Shown: positions 41,409-51,557, counted from the first letter of the stretch. The stretch: 64,000 nucleotides of DNA from Oscillospiraceae bacterium (GCA_021200775.1 JAJQGB010000004.1:62001-126000); one strand, 5' to 3'. Program-made: numbers and translations. Notes: a model not told the origin generated them from the letters alone.

Positions 41409-42593
41409 ATGGCGGACAAAAGAGATTACTACGAGGTTCTGGGCGTCCAGAAGACTGCTACTGACGAAGAACTGAAGCATGCCTACAGAACCCTCGCAAA
41501 GAAATATCATCCCGACCTTCACCCGAATGACAAGGAAGCTGAAGCCAAGTTCAAAGAGGTCAACGAGGCGTATGAAGTTCTTTCCGACAAGGACAAGAGA
41601 CAGAAGTACGACCAGTTCGGCTTTGCCGGAGTAGACCCAAGCTACGCTTCAGGTCAGGGTGCCGGAGGAGCATATGGCTCCTATGGTGGAGCCGGCGGCT
41701 TTGGCGGTGGCTTTGGCGGATTCGGTGCTGATATGGGCGACATTTTCGATGCCTTCTTCGGTGGTGGTTCAACCCGCTCGAGTGCTTCTAATGCGAACGC
41801 ACCCAGAAGAGGTCAGGATTTACGTCAGGAAATGACGATAACCTTCATGGAAGCCTGCAAGGGCACCAAGAAGAATGTGAAAGTTTCACGTTATGATACC
41901 TGTCCTGACTGCAAGGGAACCGGATGTAAGGGCGGCGCACAGCCTGAAACCTGCCCAGATTGCCGCGGCACCGGAACAGTAAGAATAAATCAGCGTACTG
42001 CCTTCGGCACATTCCAGTCGTCACAGCCTTGTTCAAGATGCGGCGGTCGTGGAAAGATTATAAGAGAAGCCTGCACCACATGTCAGGGACAGGGAAGAGT
42101 CAGGTCTACTCTGTCACGTGAAGTTGAAGTTCCCGCCGGAATCGATGACGGACAGACACTTCGTGTTCCAGGAGCCGGAAATGCCGGAGTGAATGGCGGC
42201 GGATTCGGTGACCTCAATATAAGGGTAAACGTCACCGAGGATGAGCTCTTCGAGCGTGAAGGCAACGATATCTATACAGAGGTTCCCATTTCATACCTGC
42301 AAGCGGTTCTTGGTGACGAGATAACCGTCCCGACAATCGATGGCAATGTAAAATACACTGTTCCTGCCGGAACACAGACCGGAACCGTATTCAGGCTCCG
42401 TGGCAAGGGCGTCAAGCGCCTCTATAAGAACGACCGCGGCGACCAGTATGTAACGGTAAAGGTTGAGGTTCCGAAGAACCTTAATAAGAAGCAAGCCGAC
42501 CTGTTAAAGGCGTTCGACGATTCTCTTGAAGACAAGAATTCCGCTTCCAGAAAGGGCTTCTTCGATAAACTGAAAGGCTACTGGAACAGCTGA
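41409..42593 (+). CDS. dnaJ: Co-chaperone DnaJ (Hsp40)
   Basis: The 394-aa protein has the J domain with HPD in KKYHPDLHP, a long Gly/Phe-rich linker (about 75-125), four zinc-binding repeats ([42 protein letters not shown]) and C-terminal substrate domains. This is a full type I DnaJ. It stimulates the DnaK ATPase and delivers clients. Last gene of the HrcA-controlled operon; no clear terminator follows, only a short GTGGA/TCCAC palindrome. Confidence 0.97.
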   Translation: MADKRDYYEVLGVQKTATDEELKHAYRTLAKKYHPDLHPNDKEAEAKFKEVNEAYEVLSDKDKRQKYDQFGFAGVDPSYASGQGAGGAYGSYGGAGGFGGGFGGFGADMGDIFDAFFGGGSTRSSASNANAPRRGQDLRQEMTITFMEACKGTKKNVKVSRYDTCPDCKGTGCKGGAQPETCPDCRGTGTVRINQRTAFGTFQSSQPCSRCGGRGKIIREACTTCQGQGRVRSTLSREVEVPAGIDDGQTLRVPGAGNAGVNGGGFGDLNIRVNVTEDELFEREGNDIYTEVPISYLQAVLGDEITVPTIDGNVKYTVPAGTQTGTVFRLRGKGVKRLYKNDRGDQYVTVKVEVPKNLNKKQADLLKAFDDSLEDKNSASRKGFFDKLKGYWNS

Positions 42594-42639
42594 CGGCGGT
42601 ATTGTGTGGATGTCCACAGATACGTGTCATATATTTATA

Positions 42640-42668
42640 TTTACAATCAATGCGGTATGAGTTATAAT
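42640..42668 (+). promoter_or_regulatory. Promoter for the alpha-galactosidase gene
   Basis: TTTACA (42640-42645), 17 nt, TATAAT (42663-42668), 110 nt before the start codon, so the gene is not dependent on heat-shock read-through. No operator was recognised in the remaining leader. Confidence 0.7.
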
Positions 42669-42778
42669 CTTATTGTAAACAGGCTTGTAATGCGCTTTTC
42701 GGACAGTTTTCCGGTTGGTGTCATCATAGCCTTTATGGATAATAAATTCATGCTTGCATTTGAAAGGAAGAATATTAT

Positions 42779-43939
42779 ATGCCTAAGAATCTGGGACGCA
42801 CTCCGCCAATGGGCTGGAACTCATGGAATACCTTTACATGGAATATTAACGAAGAGCTTGTTATGCAGGCGGCTGACGAAATGGTCGCATCAGGACTTAA
42901 AGAATGCGGCTATGAATACATAGTCATCGACGACTGCTGGTCCAAAAAGGAAAGAGACGAGAACGGCAAGCTTGTAGCCGACCCTGAAAAGTTCCCTCAC
43001 GGAATGAAGTATCTTGCCGACTATATTCATTCAAAGGGACTCAAATTCGGCATGTATTCCTGCTCCGGAACGCACACTTGTGCGGCTTATCCGGCATCTT
43101 TTGAGCACGAATTTGTTGACGCAAACACCTTTGCCGAGTGGGGCGTTGACTTTTTGAAATACGACTATTGCTTCAAGCCGAAGGGAATCCCTGGTGAGCT
43201 TCTCTACAAGAGAATGGGAATGGCACTCCGCAACTGCGGCAGAGATATTCTGTTCTCGGCATGTAACTGGGGTCAGGACGACGTCTATTCATGGATTAAG
43301 GAAACCGGTGCCCAGATGTTCCGTTCAACCGGCGACATCCAGGACAGCTGGAATTCAATCGTCAATCTTGCAAAATCCCAGTTCGGCAGACAGAGCCAGC
43401 AGGGTGTTTACTGCTGGAATGACATCGACATGCTCGTTGTAGGTATGCATGGCGGCTCGAATAACGATTTCATCGGCGACGGTGGATTCGGTTGCACTGA
43501 TACTGAATACAAGACCCACTTCTCACTTTGGGCGATGATGAATTCTCCCTTGATGATTGGTTGTGACATTAGAAACATGACCGACGCAACAAAGGAAATC
43601 CTCATGAACAAGGATGTCATTGCAATCAACCAGGACCCTGAGGGTAGGGGAGCATACGTCCTCGATTCCTCCGAATGGGACAACGGTCAGGTGAAGATTC
43701 TAATAAAGCCTCTTGAAAACGGCGATTATGCAATCGGTCTCTTCAACTTTGGCGATAAGTTCGGTTCACGTGCTTCCTTCCCGTTCTGGGATATGGGACT
43801 TCCGTCTGCGGCTGGCTATGGCTTTGAGATGTACGACTGCTGGAAGCATGAAACAATCGGCACTTTCGCTGAGAGATTCACTGCTGATGTCGAAGCTCAC
43901 GATTGCCTTATCATGCGTGCCAAGCTCGTTAAGCTCTGA
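42779..43939 (+). CDS. GH27 alpha-galactosidase
   Basis: The 386-aa protein opens with the GH27 signature TPPMGWNSWNTF and has IDDCWSK, KFGMYSCSGTHTC, the nucleophile Asp in DFLKYDYC (D129) and the acid Asp in FRSTGDI (D186), with MNSPLMIGCDIRNM following. A C-terminal beta-sandwich completes the family layout. It removes terminal alpha-galactose from melibiose-type oligosaccharides or galactomannan fragments. There is no signal peptide, so it works inside the cell. The ribosome site GAAAGGAAG precedes ATG. Its stop overlaps the next small gene by one base. Confidence 0.92.
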   Translation: MPKNLGRTPPMGWNSWNTFTWNINEELVMQAADEMVASGLKECGYEYIVIDDCWSKKERDENGKLVADPEKFPHGMKYLADYIHSKGLKFGMYSCSGTHTCAAYPASFEHEFVDANTFAEWGVDFLKYDYCFKPKGIPGELLYKRMGMALRNCGRDILFSACNWGQDDVYSWIKETGAQMFRSTGDIQDSWNSIVNLAKSQFGRQSQQGVYCWNDIDMLVVGMHGGSNNDFIGDGGFGCTDTEYKTHFSLWAMMNSPLMIGCDIRNMTDATKEILMNKDVIAINQDPEGRGAYVLDSSEWDNGQVKILIKPLENGDYAIGLFNFGDKFGSRASFPFWDMGLPSAAGYGFEMYDCWKHETIGTFAERFTADVEAHDCLIMRAKLVKL

Positions 43940-44142
43940 TGGCTAATTTCGATACCTGCCGTCAGTGCGGACATAAGCTCGATGGCGACGATATAGCGAT
44001 ATATCGAAAACTTGTGCTTCGGTGTGCGGATGAATTCCTGTGCATCGATTGCCTTGCGGAGTATCTTGGTGTATCCAGGGTGGCTATTGAAGCGAAAATC
44101 AAGTATTATCGGGAAAGCGGCACATGTATGCTTTTCAGATAG
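43939..44142 (+). CDS. Small cysteine-rich (zinc-ribbon-like) protein
   Basis: The 67-aa protein has CRQCGHKL near the start and CIDCLAEYLGV in the middle, two CxxC pairs that could bind one zinc, and a helical end IEAKIKYYRESG. Similar short proteins are conserved in Clostridia without known function. The start codon overlaps the stop of the alpha-galactosidase gene (TGATG), so translation is probably coupled, and a terminator follows. Whether it relates to galactoside use or is merely a passenger is unclear. Confidence 0.6.
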   Translation: MANFDTCRQCGHKLDGDDIAIYRKLVLRCADEFLCIDCLAEYLGVSRVAIEAKIKYYRESGTCMLFR

Positions 44143-44150
44143 AATATGAA

Positions 44151-44176
44151 AGCCGGCAATCACGCCGGCTTTTTTA
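44151..44176 (+). terminator. Rho-independent terminator after the small zinc-ribbon gene
   Basis: Stem AGCCGGC / GCCGGCT (44151-44157 and 44164-44170) with a 6-nt loop and a run of T. Confidence 0.9.
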
Positions 44177-44240
44177 ACAGTTTTTCAACCATACACTGTG
44201 AAGCGCTGGTGAAAAGCTGTTGAAAGATAGCATAGGCTAA

Positions 44241-44269
44241 TTGACTTTTGAAGCCAGTAATGCTATTAT
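44241..44269 (+). promoter_or_regulatory. Promoter for the ABC transporter gene
   Basis: TTGACT (44241-44246), 17 nt, TATTAT (44264-44269). A 100-nt leader follows before the ribosome site. Confidence 0.7.
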
Positions 44270-44370
44270 AGCTTTAAGATAAAATCAATAATAAGACACT
44301 TTAAAAAAAGATGTCGGGTAACGGTATTACATATGTGAAAGGAGACCCCGTCAGGGGAGAGGACATACTA

Positions 44371-47307
44371 ATGCTAAAACTAACCAACATTACAAAAGAC
44401 TATTTCGTCGGTGACGAAACCATACATGCCCTCAAAGGCATAAGTATCGAGTTCAGAAAATCAGAATTTGTCGCAATTTTAGGACCATCCGGTTGTGGCA
44501 AAACAACTTTACTCAACATCATCGGCGGACTCGACCAGTACACTTCCGGCGACCTGTCCATTAATCGCCGTTCCACAAAGAAATTCAAGGATTCAGACTG
44601 GGACAGCTACCGTAACCATTCGGTAGGTTTCGTCTTTCAGTCATATAACCTGATTCCGCACCAGACGGTTTTGGCAAACGTAGAGCTTGCCCTGACTCTT
44701 ACCGGTGTAGGCAAGGCTGAGCGCAGAAAGAGGGCTATAGATGCCCTTAAAAAAGTAGGTCTCGAAGACCAGCTAAACAAAAAGCCGAACCAGATGTCCG
44801 GCGGTCAGATGCAACGAGTTGCTATTGCAAGAGCGCTTGTCAACGACCCGGAAATCTTAATGGCAGATGAGCCGACAGGAGCGCTAGATTCGACGACAAG
44901 CGTTCAGATTATGGAGATTCTTAAAGAAGTCTCAAAAGACCGCCTTGTCATAATGGTTACTCATAATCCCGATCTTGCCGAGCAGTATGCAACGAGAATT
45001 GTCAGATGCCTCGACGGAGTAATCCAAAGCGATTCTGATCCCTATACAGAAGACGAAGACCAGCCTTCTCCCGACGAAATAAGAAAAGTCGGCAAGGAGA
45101 AGAAGCCGTCTATGTCCTTTGGAACAGCACTTTCTCTGTCCCTGAACAACCTCATGACGAAGAAAGCGCGAACGATTCTGACTTGCTTTGCAGGAAGCAT
45201 AGGTATAATAGGAATTGCTCTGATTTTAGCGGTGTCTACTGGCGTTCAGAATTATATCGACAGAGTTCAGGAGGACACACTTTCTTCCTATCCGATAACA
45301 ATCAGTGCAAGCGAAGTAGATATGACCGAGCTTATGACATCGCTTATGTCGACAAGCAGTGAGAGCGAAGAGGAACACGAGCTTGACGCCGTCTACGAGA
45401 GCAGTATAATGGCGAGCATGATGGAGTCGATGACGAATATCGAGACGAGAGAAAACAACCTCGTCAAATTCAAGGAATACCTCGAAACATCCGAAGAGAT
45501 GAAGAGCTATGCTTCCGCATACAGCTATGAATACGACACCGATATGAACGTCTACGTCACAAATGCTGACGGTGAAATAGTCAAATCGGACTTAACCGAC
45601 CTGATGACTTCTCTTTACGCAAGCATGGGGGTCGATATTTCAGGCTCAACACTCACAAGCTACATGTCTCTTGACGCATGGCAACAGCTTTTGAGCGGCA
45701 TGGATGGTGAGCTGATAAATGAGTCTATGACCGAGCAGTATGAAGTTATTGCAGGGCGTTGGGCTGAGAGCTACGATGAGATTGTTATAGTAGTTGACGA
45801 AAACAATGAAATCAACGACATGATGCTCTATGCGATGGGACTTGTTACGAGTGATGAGCTTATCAGTTCTATGAATGGCGAAGAGACTGATGATGACAGC
45901 GGTGTTAAGTCGTGGAGCTACGACGACATCATGAATCTCGACTTCCGTGTAATTCTCGACTGCGATAAGTATCAGCTCAGTGAGGACGGAACCACATATA
46001 TAGACGCTACGGAAACCGAAACAGGTCTGCAGCTTCTTTATGACTCTGATAATGCTATAAAGCTTAAAGTAGTCGGAATAATCCGTCAGAGCGAAGACTC
46101 CACTTCGAGCTTTATGAGCGGAGTTATCGGCTACACTGGAGCACTCACAGAATATATTATCGAAAGAACATCATCCAGTACTCTGGTAACAGAACAGATT
46201 GAAAATCCGGAGACCGACGTACTGACTGGACTTAAATTCGCAACAGGAGACGATGAGCTTTCTTTGGATGAAATCAAAGTCGAAGTAGATGACTGGATTG
46301 CTGACCTTACTGAAGCGGAGAAAGCAGATGTCTATCTGACACTCGCAAGTGTTCCAAGTGACGAATATGTATCAGCGGCAGTTGAGCAGTACCGTTCTAC
46401 GATGACTGATGAAGAGATTGAAGACCTACTTGTGCAGGCGTTTGTCAGCCAGACCCAGATGGATGAGGAATCCATAAGGTCGTATCTGTCGACACTTGAC
46501 GCCACCACTGAGGAGACGTATATTGTACAGATTCTTTCTGCATTGGTTATCCGCCAGTATTCTGAGACGGTTTCAACTCAGCTTTCTGCACTCAGTGATT
46601 CCGAAATAGCCGCAATGCTCGATTCATATGAGCTCACAGACGACGAATACCAGTCGCTCTATGATGAAAATATCCCGACCGGCTTATCAGATTCGACTTA
46701 TGATGAAAATATGTCTCTCTTAGGCTATGTCGATCAAGGCTCGCCCAGCGCAATCTATATCTATGCGGCATCGTTTGAAGACAAGGACGAAATCTCCACT
46801 TTGATAGAGGAGTATAATGCAAGCGTGGATGAGGATGACCAGATATCCTACACCGACTACATTGCACTTCTGATGTCCTCAATGACGACAATTATCAACG
46901 CTATTTCGTATGTTCTGATTGCTTTTGTCGCAATCTCACTGATTGTTTCCTCAATCATGATTGCAGTTATAACTTATATCTCAGTTCTCGAAAGAACAAA
47001 GGAAATCGGTATTCTTCGTGCAATCGGTGCGTCAAAGGGCGATATTTCGAGGGTGTTCAACGCCGAAACGCTTATTGAGGGATTTGTATCGGGCGCAATG
47101 GGAATTATAATCTCACTTCTACTGCTGATTCCTATAAATATTATCCTCCAGAGCATCACCGGAATTTCCTACCTTGCGGCATCGCTTCCTGCCGTAAGTG
47201 CTGTGATACTGATAGTTATAAGTACAGTATTGACCCTGATTTCCGGACTCGTTCCGTCAAGCATGGCGGCAAAGAAGGACCCTGTAGAAGCATTGAGAAC
47301 CGAATAA
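44371..47307 (+). CDS. MacB-like ABC transporter, fused ATPase and FtsX-type permease
   Basis: The 978-aa protein starts with an ABC ATPase (residues 1-230: GPSGCGKTTLLNIIGG, MSGGQMQRVAIARAL, ILMADEPTGALDS), then a membrane helix (about 275-295), an extracellular domain of over 500 residues rich in Asp/Glu/Ser/Thr, and three C-terminal helices of the FtsX type (ISVLERTKEIGILRAIGASKGDI). The layout is that of Firmicute exporters or mechanotransmitting transporters related to MacB, with the ATPase at the N-terminus. No two-component system or lipoprotein partner is adjacent, so substrate and inducer are unknown. ATG 44371 follows GGGGAGAGG; an ATG at 44311 has no ribosome site. Confidence 0.87.
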   Translation: MLKLTNITKDYFVGDETIHALKGISIEFRKSEFVAILGPSGCGKTTLLNIIGGLDQYTSGDLSINRRSTKKFKDSDWDSYRNHSVGFVFQSYNLIPHQTVLANVELALTLTGVGKAERRKRAIDALKKVGLEDQLNKKPNQMSGGQMQRVAIARALVNDPEILMADEPTGALDSTTSVQIMEILKEVSKDRLVIMVTHNPDLAEQYATRIVRCLDGVIQSDSDPYTEDEDQPSPDEIRKVGKEKKPSMSFGTALSLSLNNLMTKKARTILTCFAGSIGIIGIALILAVSTGVQNYIDRVQEDTLSSYPITISASEVDMTELMTSLMSTSSESEEEHELDAVYESSIMASMMESMTNIETRENNLVKFKEYLETSEEMKSYASAYSYEYDTDMNVYVTNADGEIVKSDLTDLMTSLYASMGVDISGSTLTSYMSLDAWQQLLSGMDGELINESMTEQYEVIAGRWAESYDEIVIVVDENNEINDMMLYAMGLVTSDELISSMNGEETDDDSGVKSWSYDDIMNLDFRVILDCDKYQLSEDGTTYIDATETETGLQLLYDSDNAIKLKVVGIIRQSEDSTSSFMSGVIGYTGALTEYIIERTSSSTLVTEQIENPETDVLTGLKFATGDDELSLDEIKVEVDDWIADLTEAEKADVYLTLASVPSDEYVSAAVEQYRSTMTDEEIEDLLVQAFVSQTQMDEESIRSYLSTLDATTEETYIVQILSALVIRQYSETVSTQLSALSDSEIAAMLDSYELTDDEYQSLYDENIPTGLSDSTYDENMSLLGYVDQGSPSAIYIYAASFEDKDEISTLIEEYNASVDEDDQISYTDYIALLMSSMTTIINAISYVLIAFVAISLIVSSIMIAVITYISVLERTKEIGILRAIGASKGDISRVFNAETLIEGFVSGAMGIIISLLLLIPINIILQSITGISYLAASLPAVSAVILIVISTVLTLISGLVPSSMAAKKDPVEALRTE

Positions 47308-47320
47308 TGTAGGTAACAAT

Positions 47321-47354
47321 AAACGCTTCCGAGCAAATCCGGAAGCGTTTTTTA
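47321..47354. terminator. Bidirectional terminator between the ABC transporter and mfd
   Basis: Stem AAACGCTTCC / GGAAGCGTTT (47321-47330 and 47341-47350) followed by TTTATTATT. Confidence 0.88.
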
Positions 47355-50300
47355 TTATTCACCTTGCATTGTCTCAACTACTGCCTTCATCATCTGAAGC
47401 GGTTTTTCGTTTTTACCGAGTGTAAGCTGGATATATCCGCCCTCGGACCCGTTTACGATGATTCTGCCGGCAAACTTCTTCGTAAGGTTCATGATGGAGT
47501 CAACGGAGGCGTTCTCAGTGACGTAGAAGATAAGATTGTTGCCACGCTGTGTAATCTCCTTGATTCCCATACGTGCCGCACCGTTGCGGACAAGTGCAAC
47601 ATCTATAAGCCCCATTACCGACTTCGGAGGTTCGCCGTAACGGTCTACAAACTCGTCGACAACGTCCTCAGAATCCTCAACGGTGATGATTGACGCAATC
47701 CGTCTGTAGGCTTCAAGCCTTGCTTTGAGGGATTCAATATAAGTCTCGGGAATATAGGCATCAATCGTGACATCGACAAGGCAGTCTTCCGAAGCTTTCG
47801 GCTTAGTTTCTCCCTTGCTTGCGGCGATGGCTTCTTCAAGTAGCTGTAGATACATATCATAACCGACAGCCTCCATGTGCCCGTGCTGTTTTGCAGAGAG
47901 AATTGAACCGACACCTCTAATTTCAAGGTCCCGTAGTGCTATCTTGAATCCCGAGCCAAACTGCGTTAATTCTCTTATCGCTTCAAGCCTCTTTGAAGCA
48001 ACCTCAGACAGAACTTTCCCACGTCTGAACGTGAAGTAAGCATAAGCTCTTCTCGACGACCGCCCGACACGACCTCTGAGCTGATAGAGCTGTGAAAGTC
48101 CGAATCTGTCAGCGTCTTCAATGATAAGTGTATTCACGTTCGGAACGTCTACGCCGGTCTCAATAATTGTTGTGCAGACGAGAATGTCAATCTCACGTTC
48201 GAGTAGCTGTCGCCAGATTTCCGAAAGCTCCTTCTCATCCATCTGCCCGTGCGCAACGCCAATTTTAGCTCCCGGGAGATTCTGCTGAAGCCTGTATGCA
48301 CACGCAGAAAGCGTCTCAATTCTGTTGTGGATGTAGTAAACCTGCCCGCCACGCCGAAGCTCTTTGTGGATTGCCTGCAAGATAACACCCTGCTGATACT
48401 CAATAACATAGGTCTGAACGGGGTATCTGTCCGCCGGTGGCTCTTCAATAACAGACATATCCCTGATTCCACTCAAAGCCATATTGAGGGTTCGGGGAAT
48501 AGGAGTAGCCGAAAGAGTCAGAATGTCGACAGCAGGGTAGAGCTCCTTCATGTGTTCCTTGTGCGCAACACCAAATCTCTGCTCCTCGTCAATAATCAGA
48601 AGTCCCAAATCCTTGAACCGTATATCATTCTGGACAAGCCTGTGAGTGCCGATAACAAGGTCGATTTCGCCAGTTTCGAGCTTTCTTGCAATTGCTTTCT
48701 GTTCTTTCTGGGAACGAAATCTTGACATTAATTCTATGTTGATATCGAAGTGCTCAAATCTCCTCAGCGCCGTCTGATAGTGTTGCCATGCAAGAACCGT
48801 TGTCGGAACAAGAATTGCACACTGCTTCCCGTCAAGAATACATTTCATAGCGGCTCGGAGTGCAACTTCAGTTTTTCCGAATCCTACATCTCCGCAGAGA
48901 AGTCTGTCCATAGGAACCGGCTTCTGCATGTCAGCCTTTATCTCCTGGATGGACCGAAGCTGGTCGTCCGTTTCCTGATATTCAAATCTCTCTTCAAATT
49001 CCGTCTGCCAGACATTATCTTCCGAAAATGCATAGCCCTTTGCAAGCTGTCTCTGAGCGTATAGCTGTATGAGCTCGTCTGCCATGTCCTTGCAGGCTTT
49101 CTTTACTCTTGCCCTTGTCTTCGCCCATTCGGTTCCGCCAAGTTTACTGAGCTTTACATTCTCGTCGTCCGAAGCTCCCACGTATTTTGAAACCATGTCG
49201 AGCTGTGTGACCGGGACATACAGGACATCGGTTCCGGCATACTTGATGGTGATGTAATCTTTAGTGACGCCGTTTGTCTCAATATTTGAGATTCCCTCGA
49301 ATTTGCCGATTCCGTGCAGGCTGTGAACAACCAAATCGCCCTTTGAAATATCCGAAATGCTGTTGATTCGCTCCGAATTGTCGGGGCGTTTCTTGCTTCT
49401 CTTACGAGCCGTAAAGACTTTTTGCTGAGTGATGACGGCGAACTTTGCTGTCGGATACTCAAATCCTCCCGAAAGGCAACCGACACCGACGTATACAAGT
49501 CCTTTCGAATAAACAGACTTGTCGTTAAGTCTCTGAACTTTGTACCCACTTTTCTCGATATCCTGAGAAACGATGCTAGCCGCCTTTGTGCTTCCGACAA
49601 GGACAACCATGCAGAAGCCGCGGGATATGTAGTTCTCAATTTCATCGTCCAGAGTCGCCGAGTCACCACTCCATACTGAAGACTGATAAGCCTCCGCCGA
49701 AATAAGCTTTTTAAGCCGGACATCTGACCCATGCATAAATGTGTCGAGATAGACGCAACCCATTTTCAAAGCCTTCTGGAAGAGCTGTGCCGGCTCCAGC
49801 ATGAACCCCGACATTTCTTTGAACAGAATACCGTCTTCGTAGAGAAGCTTTACGTCCTCATTTAGCTGAGCTGTGACGTCTTTAGCCTTTTCCAAAACGT
49901 CAGAATATTCGCAGATAACGCAGACGCCATCCTCGAAGTAATCGAAAACCGAGCAAGTCTCGCCGTAAATCTGCTTGTAGTATTTGTCAAGACTCGCCGG
50001 AATAAGTCCGGAATTTATCAAATCCAAATCCTGATTCAAGTGCTTTTTAATCTCTGCCGAGCGCTTGCCGCTGACCTTCCCCATGAGGTCTTTAATCTCA
50101 AAAGCGAGATTTTCGCTCGAAATCAGAAGTTCCTTCGCAGGCGAGATTGTAACCGACTTGATAGTGTCAAACCGCCTCTGAGATTCGATGTCGAAGGTAG
50201 AAACGGTGTCGATTTCGTCTCCCCAGAGCTCGATTCTTATCGGCATACTCATTCCGACAGGAAAGATGTCGACAATCGAACCTCTTATGGAGAACTGCCC

Positions 50301-50807
50301 GACGCCTTCCGTCTGCGGATAACGTGTATACCCCATCTCAGTGAGTTTTTCCGCAAGCTTTCCCGTATCAATCGAATCAGTGGGGGAGAGTGTAAAGCTC
50401 ATATCCCGGAGCACTTCCGGAGGAATTGTCCCTTCAAGACAGGCTTCTGCACTGCAAATAAGCACGTTTGCCTTGCCATTCTGTATCTTTTCAAGTGCAG
50501 AAATTCGCTTCTGCTCATATTCCCGTGAGACGGCGTCAACATCAGCTAAAATCAAATCTCTTGCCGGAAACTGCACTGCAATTTCTTTTCCTGCCATCTC
50601 GTTTACATCCGAGACCATTTTTACAGCACTCGCATCGTCAGGAGTAACCACCAGAACCGGTTTGTCCTGTGAAAGACCGAGAATTGCATGTGCCTTGTGA
50701 ACGGACGAAAGCCCCGTCACCGAAGTGGGGAGCTGTCCTGATTTTACTGCCGATTTGAGCTCCCGCAAAAACGAAAGCCTGTCTATGGCATCATAAAATA
50801 TACTCAT
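47355..50807 (-). CDS. mfd: Transcription-repair coupling factor
   Basis: The 1150-aa protein has the full Mfd order: UvrB-like N-terminal modules, an RNA polymerase-interaction (CarD-like) domain with KGDLVVHSLHGIGKFEGI, a RecG-like translocase with Walker A GDVGFGKTEVALRAAM (about 637), DEEQRFG, SATPIPRTL and GRVGRSSRRAYAYF, and the C-terminal regulatory domain. It displaces stalled RNA polymerase and recruits UvrA. GAAGGAATAAT precedes the ATG. It is the last gene of glmU-pth-mfd; three hairpins lie between pth and mfd. The pth-mfd pairing is common in Firmicutes. Confidence 0.96.
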   Translation of the reverse strand: MSIFYDAIDRLSFLRELKSAVKSGQLPTSVTGLSSVHKAHAILGLSQDKPVLVVTPDDASAVKMVSDVNEMAGKEIAVQFPARDLILADVDAVSREYEQKRISALEKIQNGKANVLICSAEACLEGTIPPEVLRDMSFTLSPTDSIDTGKLAEKLTEMGYTRYPQTEGVGQFSIRGSIVDIFPVGMSMPIRIELWGDEIDTVSTFDIESQRRFDTIKSVTISPAKELLISSENLAFEIKDLMGKVSGKRSAEIKKHLNQDLDLINSGLIPASLDKYYKQIYGETCSVFDYFEDGVCVICEYSDVLEKAKDVTAQLNEDVKLLYEDGILFKEMSGFMLEPAQLFQKALKMGCVYLDTFMHGSDVRLKKLISAEAYQSSVWSGDSATLDDEIENYISRGFCMVVLVGSTKAASIVSQDIEKSGYKVQRLNDKSVYSKGLVYVGVGCLSGGFEYPTAKFAVITQQKVFTARKRSKKRPDNSERINSISDISKGDLVVHSLHGIGKFEGISNIETNGVTKDYITIKYAGTDVLYVPVTQLDMVSKYVGASDDENVKLSKLGGTEWAKTRARVKKACKDMADELIQLYAQRQLAKGYAFSEDNVWQTEFEERFEYQETDDQLRSIQEIKADMQKPVPMDRLLCGDVGFGKTEVALRAAMKCILDGKQCAILVPTTVLAWQHYQTALRRFEHFDINIELMSRFRSQKEQKAIARKLETGEIDLVIGTHRLVQNDIRFKDLGLLIIDEEQRFGVAHKEHMKELYPAVDILTLSATPIPRTLNMALSGIRDMSVIEEPPADRYPVQTYVIEYQQGVILQAIHKELRRGGQVYYIHNRIETLSACAYRLQQNLPGAKIGVAHGQMDEKELSEIWRQLLEREIDILVCTTIIETGVDVPNVNTLIIEDADRFGLSQLYQLRGRVGRSSRRAYAYFTFRRGKVLSEVASKRLEAIRELTQFGSGFKIALRDLEIRGVGSILSAKQHGHMEAVGYDMYLQLLEEAIAASKGETKPKASEDCLVDVTIDAYIPETYIESLKARLEAYRRIASIITVEDSEDVVDEFVDRYGEPPKSVMGLIDVALVRNGAARMGIKEITQRGNNLIFYVTENASVDSIMNLTKKFAGRIIVNGSEGGYIQLTLGKNEKPLQMMKAVVETMQGE

Positions 50808-50834
50808 ATTATTCCTTCCAAATATTAAGAGATT

Positions 50835-50890
50835 GGCTAACGACAGTTAAGCCCACTTAACGCTAGTTATGACTTAACGTCAGTTAAGTC
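50835..50890 (-). repeat. Three tandem short hairpins between pth and mfd
   Basis: Three units sharing TTAACGNNAGTTA repeat every 17-19 bp. Unit 1 (50835-50853) GGCTAAC-GACA-GTTAAGCC has one bulge; unit 2 (50855-50872) around CTTAAC-GCTA-GTTATG has one mismatch; unit 3 (50871-50890) GACTTAAC-GTCA-GTTAAGTC is perfect with an 8-bp stem. The outer pair of units 1 and 3 differs in a compensating way (GGC/GCC versus GAC/GTC). Unit 3 overlaps the pth stop codon. Confidence 0.75.
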
Positions 50891-51482
50891 TGTTCATAGC
50901 TTCGTCAATCTTGCCGTCAACTATAAGTTCAACACCGGTAATAGCTCTGTCAAAGGCTTCATTCATAGTGACAAACTCATTGTCAGTAAATCTCGAAAGC
51001 ACCCACGCCGCCAAATCATACTCAGGATTCGGCTTTGCGCCTATGCCAATTTTGACACGAGGGAAGGTGTCCTTGCCACTGAGATAAATTATGCTCCGAA
51101 GTCCCTTCTGACCGCCGTCCGAGCCCTTTCTCTTGACACGAATCTTGCCTAAATCCAGAGAAATATCGTCGCAGATGACAAGAACATTCTCAATAGGAAT
51201 CTTGTAGAAGTTCATCGCTTCAACAACAGCTTCACCGCTTGAATTCATCATCGTTGTGGGCTTCATGATAAGGCACTTTTTACCGGATATGACAGCTTCG
51301 CCGCAGAGCGACTTGAATTTCAGCTTTTTAAGCTTGACGTCATATTTATCCGCTAGCTTGTCTGCCGTCAGCCATCCGCAGTTATGCCTTGTTCTCTCAT
51401 ACTGAGACCCGGGATTTCCAAGCCCGACAATCAACCATTCAATGCTTCCGGCTGTTTCTTTTTTCTTCGTAAATAACCCCAT
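50880..51482 (-). CDS. pth: Peptidyl-tRNA hydrolase
   Basis: The 200-aa protein has the Pth signature WLIVGLGNPGSQYERTRHNCGW with the catalytic His, IMKPTTMMNSSGEAV, CDDISLDLGKIRVKRKGSDGGQKG and FPRVKIGIGA. It frees tRNA from dropped peptidyl-tRNA. The N-terminus has about 12 extra residues rich in Lys/Glu before the core. The start has GGAGG 10 nt upstream. The 75-nt gap to glmU contains a small ACCCGC/GCGGGT hairpin but no terminator on this strand. Confidence 0.95.
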   Translation of the reverse strand: MGLFTKKKETAGSIEWLIVGLGNPGSQYERTRHNCGWLTADKLADKYDVKLKKLKFKSLCGEAVISGKKCLIMKPTTMMNSSGEAVVEAMNFYKIPIENVLVICDDISLDLGKIRVKRKGSDGGQKGLRSIIYLSGKDTFPRVKIGIGAKPNPEYDLAAWVLSRFTDNEFVTMNEAFDRAITGVELIVDGKIDEAMNRLN

Positions 51483-51557
51483 TTGTTATTCCTCCATTCA
51501 CGCCTTCAACCCGCACAGCCTTGACTGAGCGGGTATGACATTTTTCTTCATTATGAT

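Noticed and set aside
42606-42923. 105-codon frame before and into the alpha-galactosidase
   Set aside because: Out of frame with GH27, spans its promoter and has no ribosome site.
50835-50890. Tandem repeats as a CRISPR array
   Set aside because: Units are 17-19 bp with almost no spacer, and no cas gene is present.
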